Below are positions 26,965 to 35,735 of a stretch of DNA of 64,000 bases, one piece after another. The notes below the pieces were generated by a model, which was given only the letters and a program-made list of their open reading frames with translations, did no database searches and was not told the DNA's origin. The stretch's first letter is position 1. Every line of letters begins with the position of its first letter. The translations under genes were made by a program, and so were the position numbers. The stretch is from Pirellulales bacterium. GTDB lineage: Bacteria; Planctomycetota; Planctomycetia; Pirellulales; PALSA-1355. The DNA lies in contig JALHMI010000002.1 in NCBI GenBank assembly GCA_022844125.1, forward strand, positions 62,001-126,000, given 5' to 3'.

Positions 26965-27236
26965 AGATGACGAGGCTCTGACCCGCGGCAGAAGGATCCC
27001 GCCCTGGCCAACTCTCTCATTCTAATCGCGGCAGATTGTGAATCTCCGGCGGAGTGGTGGGAAACCGAAGGCCCGGCTGCGGGCGGCGTGGCGATTGTGC
27101 GGAATATAACGGCTAACGTCGGGGTGTGCCCCACCGACGGCAAAAAAGGAAAACGCGAAAGGCCGCTCAAGATCGGCTGGTAGCGATCGAGCGGACTGTC
27201 GCATTCAGGGGATTGAGTTCGATTTAGAACCCGCGC
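26965..27236. other. Intergenic, no gene seen
   Basis: About 270 bp between two minus-strand genes, probably holding the promoter of the transglutaminase-like gene. ORFs here overlap each other and have no ribosome-binding site. Confidence 0.4.
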
Positions 27237-27276
27237 GCGCGGCACAGCGCTCGAAGCCCTCGACGATGTGCCGCGC
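27237..27276 (-). terminator. Hairpin downstream of the small lipoprotein gene
   Basis: The arms 27237-27246 and 27267-27276 are perfect 10-bp complements, and the 20-nt loop can itself fold (TCGA/TCGA). It starts 19 nt after the stop at 27295. No U-tract is visible, so it could also be a stabilising hairpin. Confidence 0.5.
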
Positions 27277-27294
27277 GGCAGGTCAATCGAATTA

Positions 27295-27573
27295 CTACGG
27301 GGCCGGCGTGTACGCCTCGGGGCCCGGAATGATCGTCGACGGACTGACGGTTACCGGCGCTGACAGGGTGGGCGCGGGCATTCCCGGCGAGGGTGCGACC
27401 GAATAGCCTTCAGCGCTTGTCGCATACTCCGTGACTGGCGAACAGCCCGACGAGCATGCCGGCGTGCAGCACGGTTGAACCGGCACACAAGGGCGATACG
27501 CCGTTTGGCGACCGCGGCAACCGCATGCGCTGGCCATAAGCACTACGCCCGCGAGAACCAGAAGCATCTTCAT
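27295..27573 (-). CDS. Small Cys-rich lipoprotein-like exported protein
   Basis: A 92-aa protein. The ATG at 27573 is preferred over 27615 because GGAG lies upstream and the product then opens with a clean signal sequence ('MKMLLVLAGVVLMASACG'). The Cys at the end of the hydrophobic stretch fits a lipoprotein site, although the lipobox is imperfect. A Cys-rich segment follows ('VQPCCTPACSSGCSP'), then a Pro/Ser/Thr-rich tail. Such short Pro/Cys-rich lipoproteins are frequent in planctomycetes and have no known function. Confidence 0.6.
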   Translation of the reverse strand: MKMLLVLAGVVLMASACGCRGRQTAYRPCVPVQPCCTPACSSGCSPVTEYATSAEGYSVAPSPGMPAPTLSAPVTVSPSTIIPGPEAYTPAP

Positions 27574-27823
27574 GACTGTTAGCTCCGACACGACAGTTAG
27601 GAGCCGAGCGAGCATCTCACGCGCTCGGCATGCAACTCTACCCTGCAGGGAGGAAGCGGCAAGCGCGGGGCGTTGAGATTTGGCAACACGTTGAATTTTC
27701 GCGTCACCCAGGTTGAAAAAGTGCTACATTCTACGTGAGGCTCGTGGTCGCATGTGTTTTCGCCAGACCGCGCCCGCGGAACAATCGCCACACATTCGCG
27801 CCAGATCCCCCAGCGGCCACTCC

Positions 27824-28924
27824 ATGCAAGACATGCACCGCACGCAGTCGCTTCTCCGCCGCACGTTGTTGGCCGCGTGGGTTTTGACCGTCGCCATTCC
27901 GTATGCGGCCCAGGCAGATGCAGGCGGCGGGAGCTGCTGTGGACTGCGACCACAGGACCAGTTGTGGCTGGTGAGCGATCGCTCGCTGGGATGCGCCAGC
28001 AGTTGTACGGAACCGCGCCTGCAATACTGGCGCTACGATTGCCAGCGACACTGGACACGCGCGAATCTCGATGAGTTGCTGGCGGTCGAAAACCCAGGGA
28101 CGAACACGGTTGTCTACCTGCATGGCAACCGGCTGTCGTCCGGCGATGCCTTCGAGCGGGCCTGGACCAGCTATCGTTCGCTGGTCCGCTGCGCTGACGC
28201 GCGGCCGATTCGCTATATCGCCTGGTCGTGGCCCAGCGACAAGATGGGCGGCCCGATTGAAGACGCGCGGATCAAAGCAGCTCGCACGGATACCACCGCC
28301 TACTACCTGGCCTGGTTCCTGGATCGCCTCGATCCCAATGCCCCGCTGAGCCTGTGGGCCCATAGCTTCGGCGCTCGCGCGGCAACGGGCGCTTTGCATC
28401 TCCTGGGGGGCGGCGAACTCTGCGGCAGAGTTCTGGAGCGAGTGCATCCCGAGCGCGTCCCGGCAAATGCCGTGCTGCTGGCCTCGGCGCTCGATAACGG
28501 CTGGATCTTGCCGGGCAGGTTTCATGGGCAGGCATTGACTATGACCGCGCACATGCTGTTGGTGAATAACTGTGCCGACCGACTGTTGAAACGCTATGAG
28601 ATACTCTCCGGACGACGTTCAGGACGCGTGGCCCTGGGATATGCCGGCATCAGCCGTCGCGCGCTTGGCCCCGCGGCCGCCAAGGTGACGCAAATCGACG
28701 TCAGCGGATATGTCGGCAAGCAACATCAGTTTATGCTGTATGTGCAGTCGGCCAGCCTGATGGCACGGATGCGAGCGGCGCTGCTCTCGGCCCCGGCAGG
28801 CGTGCTAAGCAAGAATCCGGCAGGGTCGGCCGAAGAAGTTGATCCTGGCGAGAAGTCAGGACCGGAGTTGGCGTCCGCAGCCGCTGTAACGGACTTACAA
28901 GCAGCGGACAGCACGCCACAGTAA
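27824..28924 (+). CDS. Exported alpha/beta-hydrolase
   Basis: A 366-aa protein from the ATG at 27824, which gives a signal peptide ending near 'QADA' (residue 31). The alpha/beta-hydrolase core shows 'NTVVYLHGNRLSSGDAF' (oxyanion strand), 'WAHSFGARAATGAL' (nucleophile elbow with Ser in AHSFGA) and a late His candidate near 'YVGKQHQFML'. The substrate is unknown. The C-terminal 50 residues are low complexity. It lies 14 bp upstream of the choline-symporter-like gene and may be part of that operon, in which case a lipid or choline-ester substrate would make sense; this is speculative. Confidence 0.7.
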   Translation: MQDMHRTQSLLRRTLLAAWVLTVAIPYAAQADAGGGSCCGLRPQDQLWLVSDRSLGCASSCTEPRLQYWRYDCQRHWTRANLDELLAVENPGTNTVVYLHGNRLSSGDAFERAWTSYRSLVRCADARPIRYIAWSWPSDKMGGPIEDARIKAARTDTTAYYLAWFLDRLDPNAPLSLWAHSFGARAATGALHLLGGGELCGRVLERVHPERVPANAVLLASALDNGWILPGRFHGQALTMTAHMLLVNNCADRLLKRYEILSGRRSGRVALGYAGISRRALGPAAAKVTQIDVSGYVGKQHQFMLYVQSASLMARMRAALLSAPAGVLSKNPAGSAEEVDPGEKSGPELASAAAVTDLQAADSTPQ

Positions 28925-28938
28925 GAGGAACTCGCGCG

Positions 28939-30528
28939 ATGGAGGGAGCCAACTGGGCAGGCATCGCGGCCGTCTCGCTCCTGTATGCCGCGTTTCTGGC
29001 CGTCGGTTGGCGCGCTTCGCGGCGTATCAAGGTTGGCAGTGCCACCGAACTTCTCGTGGCCGGGCGCTCGATGCCCTTCTGGATGGCCACGATCACGATG
29101 GCCGCCACCTGGATCGACGGCGGCTACCTGCTGGGCACGGCCGAAGGGGCGATGACCAGCATCGCCTCGGGTTGGCAAGGCGGAATGTGCTTCGGGATGA
29201 GCCTGGTTCTGGGCGGTTTGTTCTTCGCACGCAAGATGCGCGCGCTCGAGTTCGTGACGCTCGTCGATCCGCTGACCGCACGATTCGGGCGGCATTGGTC
29301 CGCCGTGCTTTCGGTGCCGGCACTGCTCGGTGAGATCTTCTGGAGTGCTGAACTTCTCGTTGCAATCGGAGCGACTTTCGGCGTGATGCTGGGGCTGAAC
29401 CTGACGACCGCGATCCTGGTCTCGGCTGGCGTGGTGACGCTTTATACGCTGTGGGGTGGCATGTGGAGCGTCGGGTACACCGACTCGGTGCAGTTCATGC
29501 TGATCCCGTTCGGACTGCTCGTCGCGCTGCCGATTGCACTGCACGCAGCAGGAGGTTGGGATTCTGTCTGGAGCACGTACGCTGCCGCACACGGCACGGC
29601 GGCGCGTGTGATTCCGCCCGCGAGGGCAGACGGTTTCTGGACCGCACCGCGGATTGTTGGCTGGTGGGACCTGTCCGTCATGCTCATGCTCGGCGGGATT
29701 CCCTGGAACTGTTACTTTCAACGGATTCAAGCGTGTGAAACACCGACCAAAGCCAAGTGGCACTCGATCACGGCCGGGCTGATCACCATGGTGCTGACGA
29801 TTCCGCCGCTGCTGTTGGGTGTGGTGGCGTTCGCCTATCCACACTGGAGTGACACGGCACGCGAGCGACTAGCGGCTTCGCCCACGATGGCGCTGCCCCT
29901 GCTGTTTCAGGACGCGCTGCCGCCGCTGGTTGCGATCCTGGGGCTGACAGCGATCGTGGGCGCGGTGACGTCAAGCTTCAGCGCCTCGATCCTCTCAGCC
30001 GGTTCGATGATCAGTTGGAACTTTGTGCGGGCGATTGCGCGGCCGAATGTCTCGACCATCGGCATGCGGCGGGCGATTCGCTTGTCGATCTTGCTTCTCG
30101 GCGCGCTGGCGGCAATGCTTGCCCTGGAAGTGCAGAGCGTGCAGCGATTGTGGTTCTTCACCAGCGATCTGGTGTTCGTGCTGCTGTTCCCCCAGCTCGT
30201 GTACGCTCTGTACGATCCACGAGCAAATCGCACGGGTTCGATCGTGGCCTTTGCCGTGTCGCTGCTGTTGCGACTCGGAGGCGGCGAACCGATCTTGCGC
30301 GTGCCGCCGTTCATTCCCTATGCTGAGTGGTTTGCGACGTGGCTGCCGGGCGGAAGCGCGGCGTGGATGGATGACGCCGGCGAGTCAACCCTGTTTCCCG
30401 TGCGGATTGTCGCTGCGGCGGCTGGCCTGGTCTTGATGCCAGTCGTTTCGCGCTTCACTGGTGCTTGGGATCCACCGCGAGCGATACCACAGCCACCTCG
30501 GCAATCCACGGACCAACCGACCGGGTAA
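28939..30528 (+). CDS. Sodium:solute symporter, CHT1-like (probable choline uptake)
   Basis: A 529-aa protein with 12-13 hydrophobic helices and a good ribosome-binding site (GAGGAA). It belongs to the SSS family and resembles the high-affinity choline transporter CHT1/SLC5A7 branch in particular: 'TWIDGGYLLGTAEG', 'LVLGGLFFARKMR', 'PALLGEIFWSAELL' and 'TLWGGMWSVGYTDSVQ' all have close counterparts there. It is therefore likely to import choline with sodium. This agrees with the next gene, 4 bp downstream, which encodes a choline-using phosphatidylcholine synthase. The transporter match is from memory of the CHT1 sequence, not an alignment. Confidence 0.8.
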   Translation: MEGANWAGIAAVSLLYAAFLAVGWRASRRIKVGSATELLVAGRSMPFWMATITMAATWIDGGYLLGTAEGAMTSIASGWQGGMCFGMSLVLGGLFFARKMRALEFVTLVDPLTARFGRHWSAVLSVPALLGEIFWSAELLVAIGATFGVMLGLNLTTAILVSAGVVTLYTLWGGMWSVGYTDSVQFMLIPFGLLVALPIALHAAGGWDSVWSTYAAAHGTAARVIPPARADGFWTAPRIVGWWDLSVMLMLGGIPWNCYFQRIQACETPTKAKWHSITAGLITMVLTIPPLLLGVVAFAYPHWSDTARERLAASPTMALPLLFQDALPPLVAILGLTAIVGAVTSSFSASILSAGSMISWNFVRAIARPNVSTIGMRRAIRLSILLLGALAAMLALEVQSVQRLWFFTSDLVFVLLFPQLVYALYDPRANRTGSIVAFAVSLLLRLGGGEPILRVPPFIPYAEWFATWLPGGSAAWMDDAGESTLFPVRIVAAAAGLVLMPVVSRFTGAWDPPRAIPQPPRQSTDQPTG

Positions 30529-30532
30529 TGCA

Positions 30533-31342
30533 ATGATTCAACGCGACCACGAAGCGCGTCGCCTGGAACAATACCAACGCGGCGGCACATCTCCTGACCC
30601 GCCACCCTGGCCAAACTGGGTGGCTTGGATCGCTCACGCATTTACCGGCGTCGGACTGGTACTCGCATCGGGCATGGCTGTGGCGATTGTCGAAGGCACG
30701 GCCGAGTCGTTTCGACTGGCGTTCGTCCTGATGCTGGTGGCTTGCCTGGTTGACGCGACCGACGGTTCGCTCGCGCGGCGGCTGCGTGTGAAGGAACTAA
30801 TCCCCGGATTCGATGGCTCGAAGCTGGATGACATCATCGACTTCCTGACATTCACGAGCTTGCCGCTGCTGTTGATGTGGCGGGCGGAGATCGTGCCCGA
30901 GAGTATGTCGTGGGTGCTGCTCGTGGCGCTTGTGGCGAGTGCTTACGGCTTTTGCCAGATTCCGGCCAAGACCAGCGACGGCTACTTTGTGGGCTTTCCG
31001 TCGTATTGGAACATCGTCGCGTTCTATCTGTATGTGCTGAAATGGCCCGGCTGGCTATCTTCCGTGGTAGTGCTGATGCTCGCGGCGCTGACGTTTGTGC
31101 CGAGCTACTACCTGTACCCGAGTCGTGGCGCGGTGCTCAGTCGGTTAAGCAACTTCCTGGGCGGCGTGTGGGTGGTGATGCTGCTGTGGGTGCTGTGGGC
31201 GCTACCGGCCAGCGACCCGCCGGAGGACGCGAAACTGGCCGAGCAGTCGTGGCAGTGGGCGATGATTTCGCTCTTCTATCCGGTGTACTACATGTGCGTA
31301 TCGTGGGCCCTCACGATCCGACGGTGGCAACGGAAACGCTGA
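30533..31342 (+). CDS. pcs: Phosphatidylcholine synthase (CDP-alcohol phosphatidyltransferase)
   Basis: A 269-aa membrane protein with about seven hydrophobic segments. The CDP-alcohol motif lies at residues 77-103 with D77-G78, A81-R82, G95, D99 and D103. Twelve residues separate R82 from G95, which fits the Pcs-type motif DG(x)2AR(x)12G(x)3D(x)3D rather than the usual spacing of eight. Pcs condenses CDP-diacylglycerol with free choline to make phosphatidylcholine and CMP in the inner membrane. The ATG at 30533 is 4 bp after the symporter stop, so import and use of choline are linked in one operon. Confidence 0.88.
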   Translation: MIQRDHEARRLEQYQRGGTSPDPPPWPNWVAWIAHAFTGVGLVLASGMAVAIVEGTAESFRLAFVLMLVACLVDATDGSLARRLRVKELIPGFDGSKLDDIIDFLTFTSLPLLLMWRAEIVPESMSWVLLVALVASAYGFCQIPAKTSDGYFVGFPSYWNIVAFYLYVLKWPGWLSSVVVLMLAALTFVPSYYLYPSRGAVLSRLSNFLGGVWVVMLLWVLWALPASDPPEDAKLAEQSWQWAMISLFYPVYYMCVSWALTIRRWQRKR

Positions 31343-31382
31343 TGCCGACCCCGCAGGAGATGCGATCGGCTGGCGAATGCCT

Positions 31383-31781
31383 TTAGCCGGCGCCATTGGC
31401 GAGCGGTTCGAGCTGCTCGAAGGTGGAAGACCGCTTCACTTCCAGCAACCGTGCTTCGGCCGCCTCGATCGACGCGAGCAGCGTATCGATCGTCGCGTTT
31501 CTGGCGTCTTCGAAGCTGGCATAACGATCGGATAGGGATGGCGGCGAAGTTGGCGGGGCAGTGCCTAGCGGCAGTGCGGCGGCCGGAGCCGCGAGCTTTT
31601 TGGCCGCACGCGGGGAAGGCAGACCCTGGGCAGCCTTGGCCGGTTTGACGGTCGGCTTAGCCGGCTTGGCTGAGGCTTTGTCTGACTTCACTGCGGCTTG
31701 CATTGTATTGGCGGCCTGCTTCGTCTTGGCGGGCTTCTCGGCCGCGGATTTCGCGGCGGCAGGTTTAGTTTTCTTGGCCAT
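31383..31781 (-). CDS. Histone-H1-like Lys/Ala/Pro-rich protein
   Basis: A 132-aa protein. Residues 1-70 are built from short Lys-Pro-Ala units ('KPAKPTVKPAKAAQG'), like the C-terminal tail of eukaryotic histone H1 and bacterial H1-like proteins, and would bind DNA nonspecifically. The C-terminal 50 residues form an acidic helix ('DARNATIDTLLASIEAAE') that could dimerise or bind a partner. It converges with pcs. Because such composition arises easily by repeat expansion, homology to true histones is not claimed. Confidence 0.65.
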   Translation of the reverse strand: MAKKTKPAAAKSAAEKPAKTKQAANTMQAAVKSDKASAKPAKPTVKPAKAAQGLPSPRAAKKLAAPAAALPLGTAPPTSPPSLSDRYASFEDARNATIDTLLASIEAAEARLLEVKRSSTFEQLEPLANGAG

Positions 31782-31972
31782 GGTCGGCTCCGCAGTTCGT
31801 CGAGGTGATCATCGCGCCGGCAGCAAGGTTTGCCCAGGGCGCCTCAGCCCCGGCTGTACCATGAATACCCCACAAAGCGCCCTTTGTCGACCACTTTCAT
31901 GCTTGAGAACCATCAGCGCAGTGCCATGCGCAACGCGATGAAGAATCTCTGCAGGCGGCAGCAACCGCGGAA

Positions 31973-32602
31973 CTACCAGGCAATGCCTTGCAGCAGAAAC
32001 AGCCCCGCGAACGATCCGCAGCCAAGAGCGGCGCCGGCCAGCGTCTGGGCGAGGGTGTGCCGCTTCAGGTACAGTCGGGCCCACATGACGATCGGCACGA
32101 GCAGCGAAAACAGGATCGCGCCGCCGCCGATGCCGAGGGCCGCAAAGGTGGCCAGACCGGCCGAAGTCGAAGTGTGAATGCTGATCTGCCAGGCGAGCGT
32201 AATCGCAAAGAGCAACAGCGTCTGGATTAAGGCAGCGATGATTGGCGCCACGAATACCGCAGGTGCCCCGATCAACACCAGCGCGACAACGCCAGCCAAA
32301 GCGGCGGCCGACGCGACGGCAAACGGTCCAACCCGCTCGTGCCGGTTCGGCAAATGAATATCGGCAACACGTCCGGTCTTCAGGAGCCAGATGACATACA
32401 GCATCGGAACGGGAACGGCGAAGGCGAAGTACAGCAGGGCATAGCGAAACGTGTTCGGATCGCCGCTGGCCCAGACGCCGAGCATCAGGCCAGGCACGGC
32501 AAGTGCCGCTGGGCTGAGCACGTCGGAAATGACTCGTGCTACCATGTACAACGAGCCGGAACGATCGGCCGAACCGACCGCGGTTGATGCAACGCTACTC
32601 AA
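31973..32602 (-). CDS. PAP2-like integral membrane phosphatase-superfamily protein
   Basis: A 209-aa protein with about six hydrophobic helices. The order of conserved elements resembles the PAP2 superfamily: a basic 'LPNRHERVGPF' loop, 'QISIHTSTSAGLATF' where PSGH is usual, and 'ARLYLKRHTLAQTLAGA' corresponding to SRxxxxxHxxxD. The first and last Asp/His residues deviate from the consensus, so phosphatase activity is uncertain. It may be a lipid phosphatase or an inactive relative. It stands alone on the minus strand. Confidence 0.6.
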   Translation of the reverse strand: MSSVASTAVGSADRSGSLYMVARVISDVLSPAALAVPGLMLGVWASGDPNTFRYALLYFAFAVPVPMLYVIWLLKTGRVADIHLPNRHERVGPFAVASAAALAGVVALVLIGAPAVFVAPIIAALIQTLLLFAITLAWQISIHTSTSAGLATFAALGIGGGAILFSLLVPIVMWARLYLKRHTLAQTLAGAALGCGSFAGLFLLQGIAW

Positions 32603-32796
32603 GAGTGAAACTCCAAACGGAATGGGCGAAACGGAAGGAGGAACGCGGGGCGCCTCGTGCCGGTGTCGCCCCAGCGGCGCGAGAACGGATGGATTTTACG
32701 TATCTCAATTGCAGCTGCCCCGAAAACTTGTCCTTGTACTACGAGGCGAAATCCGCGTGGTTCTGTTACTCAGTTGTAACTGATTTTCCCGAAATG

Positions 32797-33894
32797 TCAC
32801 CCCTCTGGGACCCCTCGGGAATGGCCTTTTTGACGCCAGGCTGACTCTAGGAAATGCAGCCAGTTGCCGTGCGTAATGCCCTCGATGTCCGCAGCCGAAT
32901 AGCCTCGCTGTGCTAGCATTGCGGGGATCCGGGCGAGATCGGCAATTGTGTCGAGATCGCCAGGGCTTTGCTCCCTACCGAAGCCACCATCCAGATCGGT
33001 GCCAATGGCCGCGTGACAGGCATTGCCGGCAAGTTGGCAAACATGGTCCATATGATCGAGCATGTGCTCGAGCGTCACGCCGGCCTCCTGGGGCGTCGTC
33101 TTTCCGCGAACCCAGCCGGGCACCATCATCCAGGCGTCGAGCGCCGCGCCGATCACGCCGCCGCGAGCAATCAACTCCTTGAGTTGCTCGTCGGTGAACT
33201 GGCGCGTGTCGTTGACCAGTGCGCGGCAATTGTTGTGGCTGGCCCAGACGGGACCGTGGAAGTGCTCCATCGCTTCCCAGAAGCTTTCGTCACACAAATG
33301 CGTAGCGTCGAGAATAAAGCCGAGCCGCTGCATCTCTTGGAGCAGTTCGCGGCCGAGCGTTCCGATGCCGCCCGTGGCGTGCGTGCCGAAGGCATAGGTT
33401 CCGGGACCGTAATGCGCGGGGCCGATGGCGCGCAGGCCTTGCTCCCAGGCGCGCTCGAGGTGTTTCGGCGTGAGAATCGAATCGGCGCCTTCCAGGCTGA
33501 GGATATACCCAATCGGCGCACCGGCCGGCGGGTTCTGCCAGAGAGTGACGTGGCGACGCAGCTCGTCGAGATTGCGAATCTGCACCATCTGCCCGGCGTC
33601 TTCCATCGCGCGGTACCAAGCGAGTTGCCCCTGGGTTTGCGCCCAGGCGATTTCGGGGGCGTTCCAGCCGGGAAGCTTATTCGAGGGCTTCACGTAGCGG
33701 GCGATAAGCGTCGCCACGCACAGTCCGACCTTGCCGCGGCGCATCTCGTCGAGCGAGACCGTATTGGTCCCGCGATCGGGTTTGTCGGTAAGGCCGCGTT
33801 CGCGGGCGCGGATCTCTGCGATCGGCCGGGTGAGGTCGCGGTTCCACTCCAGCGCGTTCATGCTCAGGTCGAGGTGCGCGTCGAAGATCAACAT
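32797..33894 (-). CDS. Membrane dipeptidase family (peptidase M19)
   Basis: A 365-aa protein. The ATG at 33894 is chosen because the product then begins directly with the metal-binding strand 'MLIFDAHLDL'. M19 features in order: the His-x-Asp pair in 'DAHLDL', the bridging Glu in 'LEGADS', His in 'DATHLCDES' and 'WASHNNCRAL', and the last Asp in 'AIGTDLDGG'. These zinc enzymes cleave dipeptides or related amides. There is no signal peptide from this start, so it is probably cytosolic. It is divergent from an MFS transporter gene, and the two may be coregulated. Confidence 0.9.
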   Translation of the reverse strand: MLIFDAHLDLSMNALEWNRDLTRPIAEIRARERGLTDKPDRGTNTVSLDEMRRGKVGLCVATLIARYVKPSNKLPGWNAPEIAWAQTQGQLAWYRAMEDAGQMVQIRNLDELRRHVTLWQNPPAGAPIGYILSLEGADSILTPKHLERAWEQGLRAIGPAHYGPGTYAFGTHATGGIGTLGRELLQEMQRLGFILDATHLCDESFWEAMEHFHGPVWASHNNCRALVNDTRQFTDEQLKELIARGGVIGAALDAWMMVPGWVRGKTTPQEAGVTLEHMLDHMDHVCQLAGNACHAAIGTDLDGGFGREQSPGDLDTIADLARIPAMLAQRGYSAADIEGITHGNWLHFLESAWRQKGHSRGVPEG

Positions 33895-34017
33895 GCTGCG
33901 TGACTTTCCTGCTGTTAAAGTGGCGCGCCGATGGATAGGCTGAGGCGCACGCCATGCTAACGCGACGGGTAGCGCGACCGCAATGGATAGGCGTTGCCTG
34001 CGAATTTGACGCCCCAA

Positions 34018-35346
34018 ATGCCGATGACGACGCTCGAACCCCTGATCGCGGATCGCCCGACAAAGGTGCGCTACGGCGTGCTGATGCTCTCCGTGACGAT
34101 GGCCGTGATTCTCTATCTCGACCGAATGGCCATGACGGTGGCCGTGCCGGCGATGGCGGTCGACCTGAACGCGGACTCGAAGAAAGTCGCCGAAGCGATG
34201 GGCGTCTTCTTTTGGATCTATGCGTTTCTTCAGATTCCCGCCGGGTGGCTCGGCGACCGTTGGGGAGGACGCCGCGCGCTCACGCTATACGTCGTCGCCT
34301 GGTCGCTGGCGATCGCAGGAATGGGCCTGGTCACAACCGTCACGGGACTGGTCATTATGCGGGGCCTGCTCGGCGTTGGACAAGCCGGGGCTTATGCTAC
34401 GACCGCCAGTTTTTTGCGCCGCTGGATGCCGTTCGACGCTCGCGGATTTGCGAACAGCGCCGTTTCGCTGGGTGGCCGCGCCGGCGGCGTGCTCGCTCCG
34501 GCGCTCACGGCGCTGGCAATGGCGTTTGTCGGAGTGCTCAGCTCGGACGTCGCTCGCTGGCGGCCAGTTTTCATCGCTTACGGCGCCGTCGGGCTTGTGT
34601 GGGCCGTAGTCTTCTGGCGTTGGTTTCGCGACCGCCCCGCAGAGCACGCGGGAGTAAACGCGGCAGAGCGTGCGTTGATTGCCGGCCAGGCCAGCGAGTC
34701 CGATGAGGATCTGAAGCAAGATGCACCACGAGTACCCGCGTCCGTGCTGGCGGGCAGGCTTCTGGCAAGCCCTTCGATCTGGGCGCTCGCGGTCTGCAAT
34801 TTCTGCATTAACGTCGGGTGGATGCTAGTGGGAACGCTGTTGCCGACGTATCTGATCCAGATGCATGGTTGGACGGAAGTTCAAGCGGGCATCACGACGA
34901 GCATCGCTGCTTCGGCAGGGATGGTCGGCTGCCTGACCGGTGGAATGGCAACCGATCGGCTTGTGCGTCGTTTGGGCCTTGCTTGGGGCAGACGCGTGCC
35001 GTGCCTGATATCGTATGGCGGGGCATCGCTTGCGTATGCTATGTGTTTCTTGCTCGAGGATCCGCTGGCGATCGTGACGTTGCTCATCATCGCTTCGCTG
35101 CTAGGCGACTTCGGCTTGGGAGCGCTGTGGTGCACGTATCAGGACCTGGGAGGTTCGTTTGCCGGTACGGTGCTCGGAGTGGGCAACATGTGCGGCAATC
35201 TCGGCGCGGCAATTGGCATCTCGGTCGTGATGCGGCTGGCACAAAGCTACGGCTGGTCGGCCAGCTTTGCGCTGTCGACCGTGGCTTACGGCATCGGTGC
35301 CATCGCCTGGCTGGCAATTGATCCGCGCCGCCGAATCGCGGAATGA
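34018..35346 (+). CDS. MFS transporter (ACS-type)
   Basis: A 442-aa protein with 12 hydrophobic helices. The first helix carries 'AVILYLDRMAMTVAVPAM', like the anion:cation symporter (hexuronate/phthalate) branch, and the loop 2-3 motif 'GWLGDRWGGRRAL' is the classic MFS signature. The start is taken at the ATG at 34018; a TTG at 33994 is also possible and neither has a clear ribosome-binding site. The substrate is unknown, perhaps a small organic acid. Divergent from the dipeptidase, about 120 bp apart. Confidence 0.85.
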   Translation: MPMTTLEPLIADRPTKVRYGVLMLSVTMAVILYLDRMAMTVAVPAMAVDLNADSKKVAEAMGVFFWIYAFLQIPAGWLGDRWGGRRALTLYVVAWSLAIAGMGLVTTVTGLVIMRGLLGVGQAGAYATTASFLRRWMPFDARGFANSAVSLGGRAGGVLAPALTALAMAFVGVLSSDVARWRPVFIAYGAVGLVWAVVFWRWFRDRPAEHAGVNAAERALIAGQASESDEDLKQDAPRVPASVLAGRLLASPSIWALAVCNFCINVGWMLVGTLLPTYLIQMHGWTEVQAGITTSIAASAGMVGCLTGGMATDRLVRRLGLAWGRRVPCLISYGGASLAYAMCFLLEDPLAIVTLLIIASLLGDFGLGALWCTYQDLGGSFAGTVLGVGNMCGNLGAAIGISVVMRLAQSYGWSASFALSTVAYGIGAIAWLAIDPRRRIAE

Positions 35347-35353
35347 TGTCGCG

Positions 35354-35557
35354 CTACTGCCGCGTCACTTCATCGGCGAACATTCGCCCTAACACGCCGA
35401 CGATGCTAGCCAATCCGCCGGCCAGGAGCACGCGGAAGTAGTACGGGTCGGGAACTCCACGAGCGCGCTGGAGTAGCCACACGAAGCCAAATGCCGTCAT
35501 TCCGGCCACGGCCCCGCTGGCTATGCGCACCATCCACCGTCGAGATTGAGTCTTCAC
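35354..35557 (-). CDS. Small two-helix membrane protein
   Basis: A 67-aa protein with hydrophobic segments at about residues 12-30 ('ASGAVAGMTAFGFVWLL') and 41-58 ('FRVLLAGGLASIVGVLG'). The start is GTG at 35557 or ATG at 35533. Basic residues at both ends are consistent with a small inner-membrane protein. No family is recognised. It converges with the MFS gene, only 7 bp away. Confidence 0.5.
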   Translation of the reverse strand: MKTQSRRWMVRIASGAVAGMTAFGFVWLLQRARGVPDPYYFRVLLAGGLASIVGVLGRMFADEVTRQ

Positions 35558-35735
35558 CCGTGATTGAACACCGCGGCGGGAGATTCGCCGCGGCCTTCAT
35601 TCTTTACAATTCCGTAAGAAATCGTGCGAGATTGGCTCATCGCAGCTAATTGAAGGGCGCTGCGTGCTGACTTAAACTGAGACCCTGGCCGCACAACTCC
35701 CCAGCCAGCAGCAGTCAGGCCAAGGATCAACAGGC

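Noticed and set aside
28726..29844. 372-aa minus-strand ORF opposite the symporter
   Set aside because: Low-complexity Gln/His/Arg-rich product; the plus-strand symporter frame is certain.
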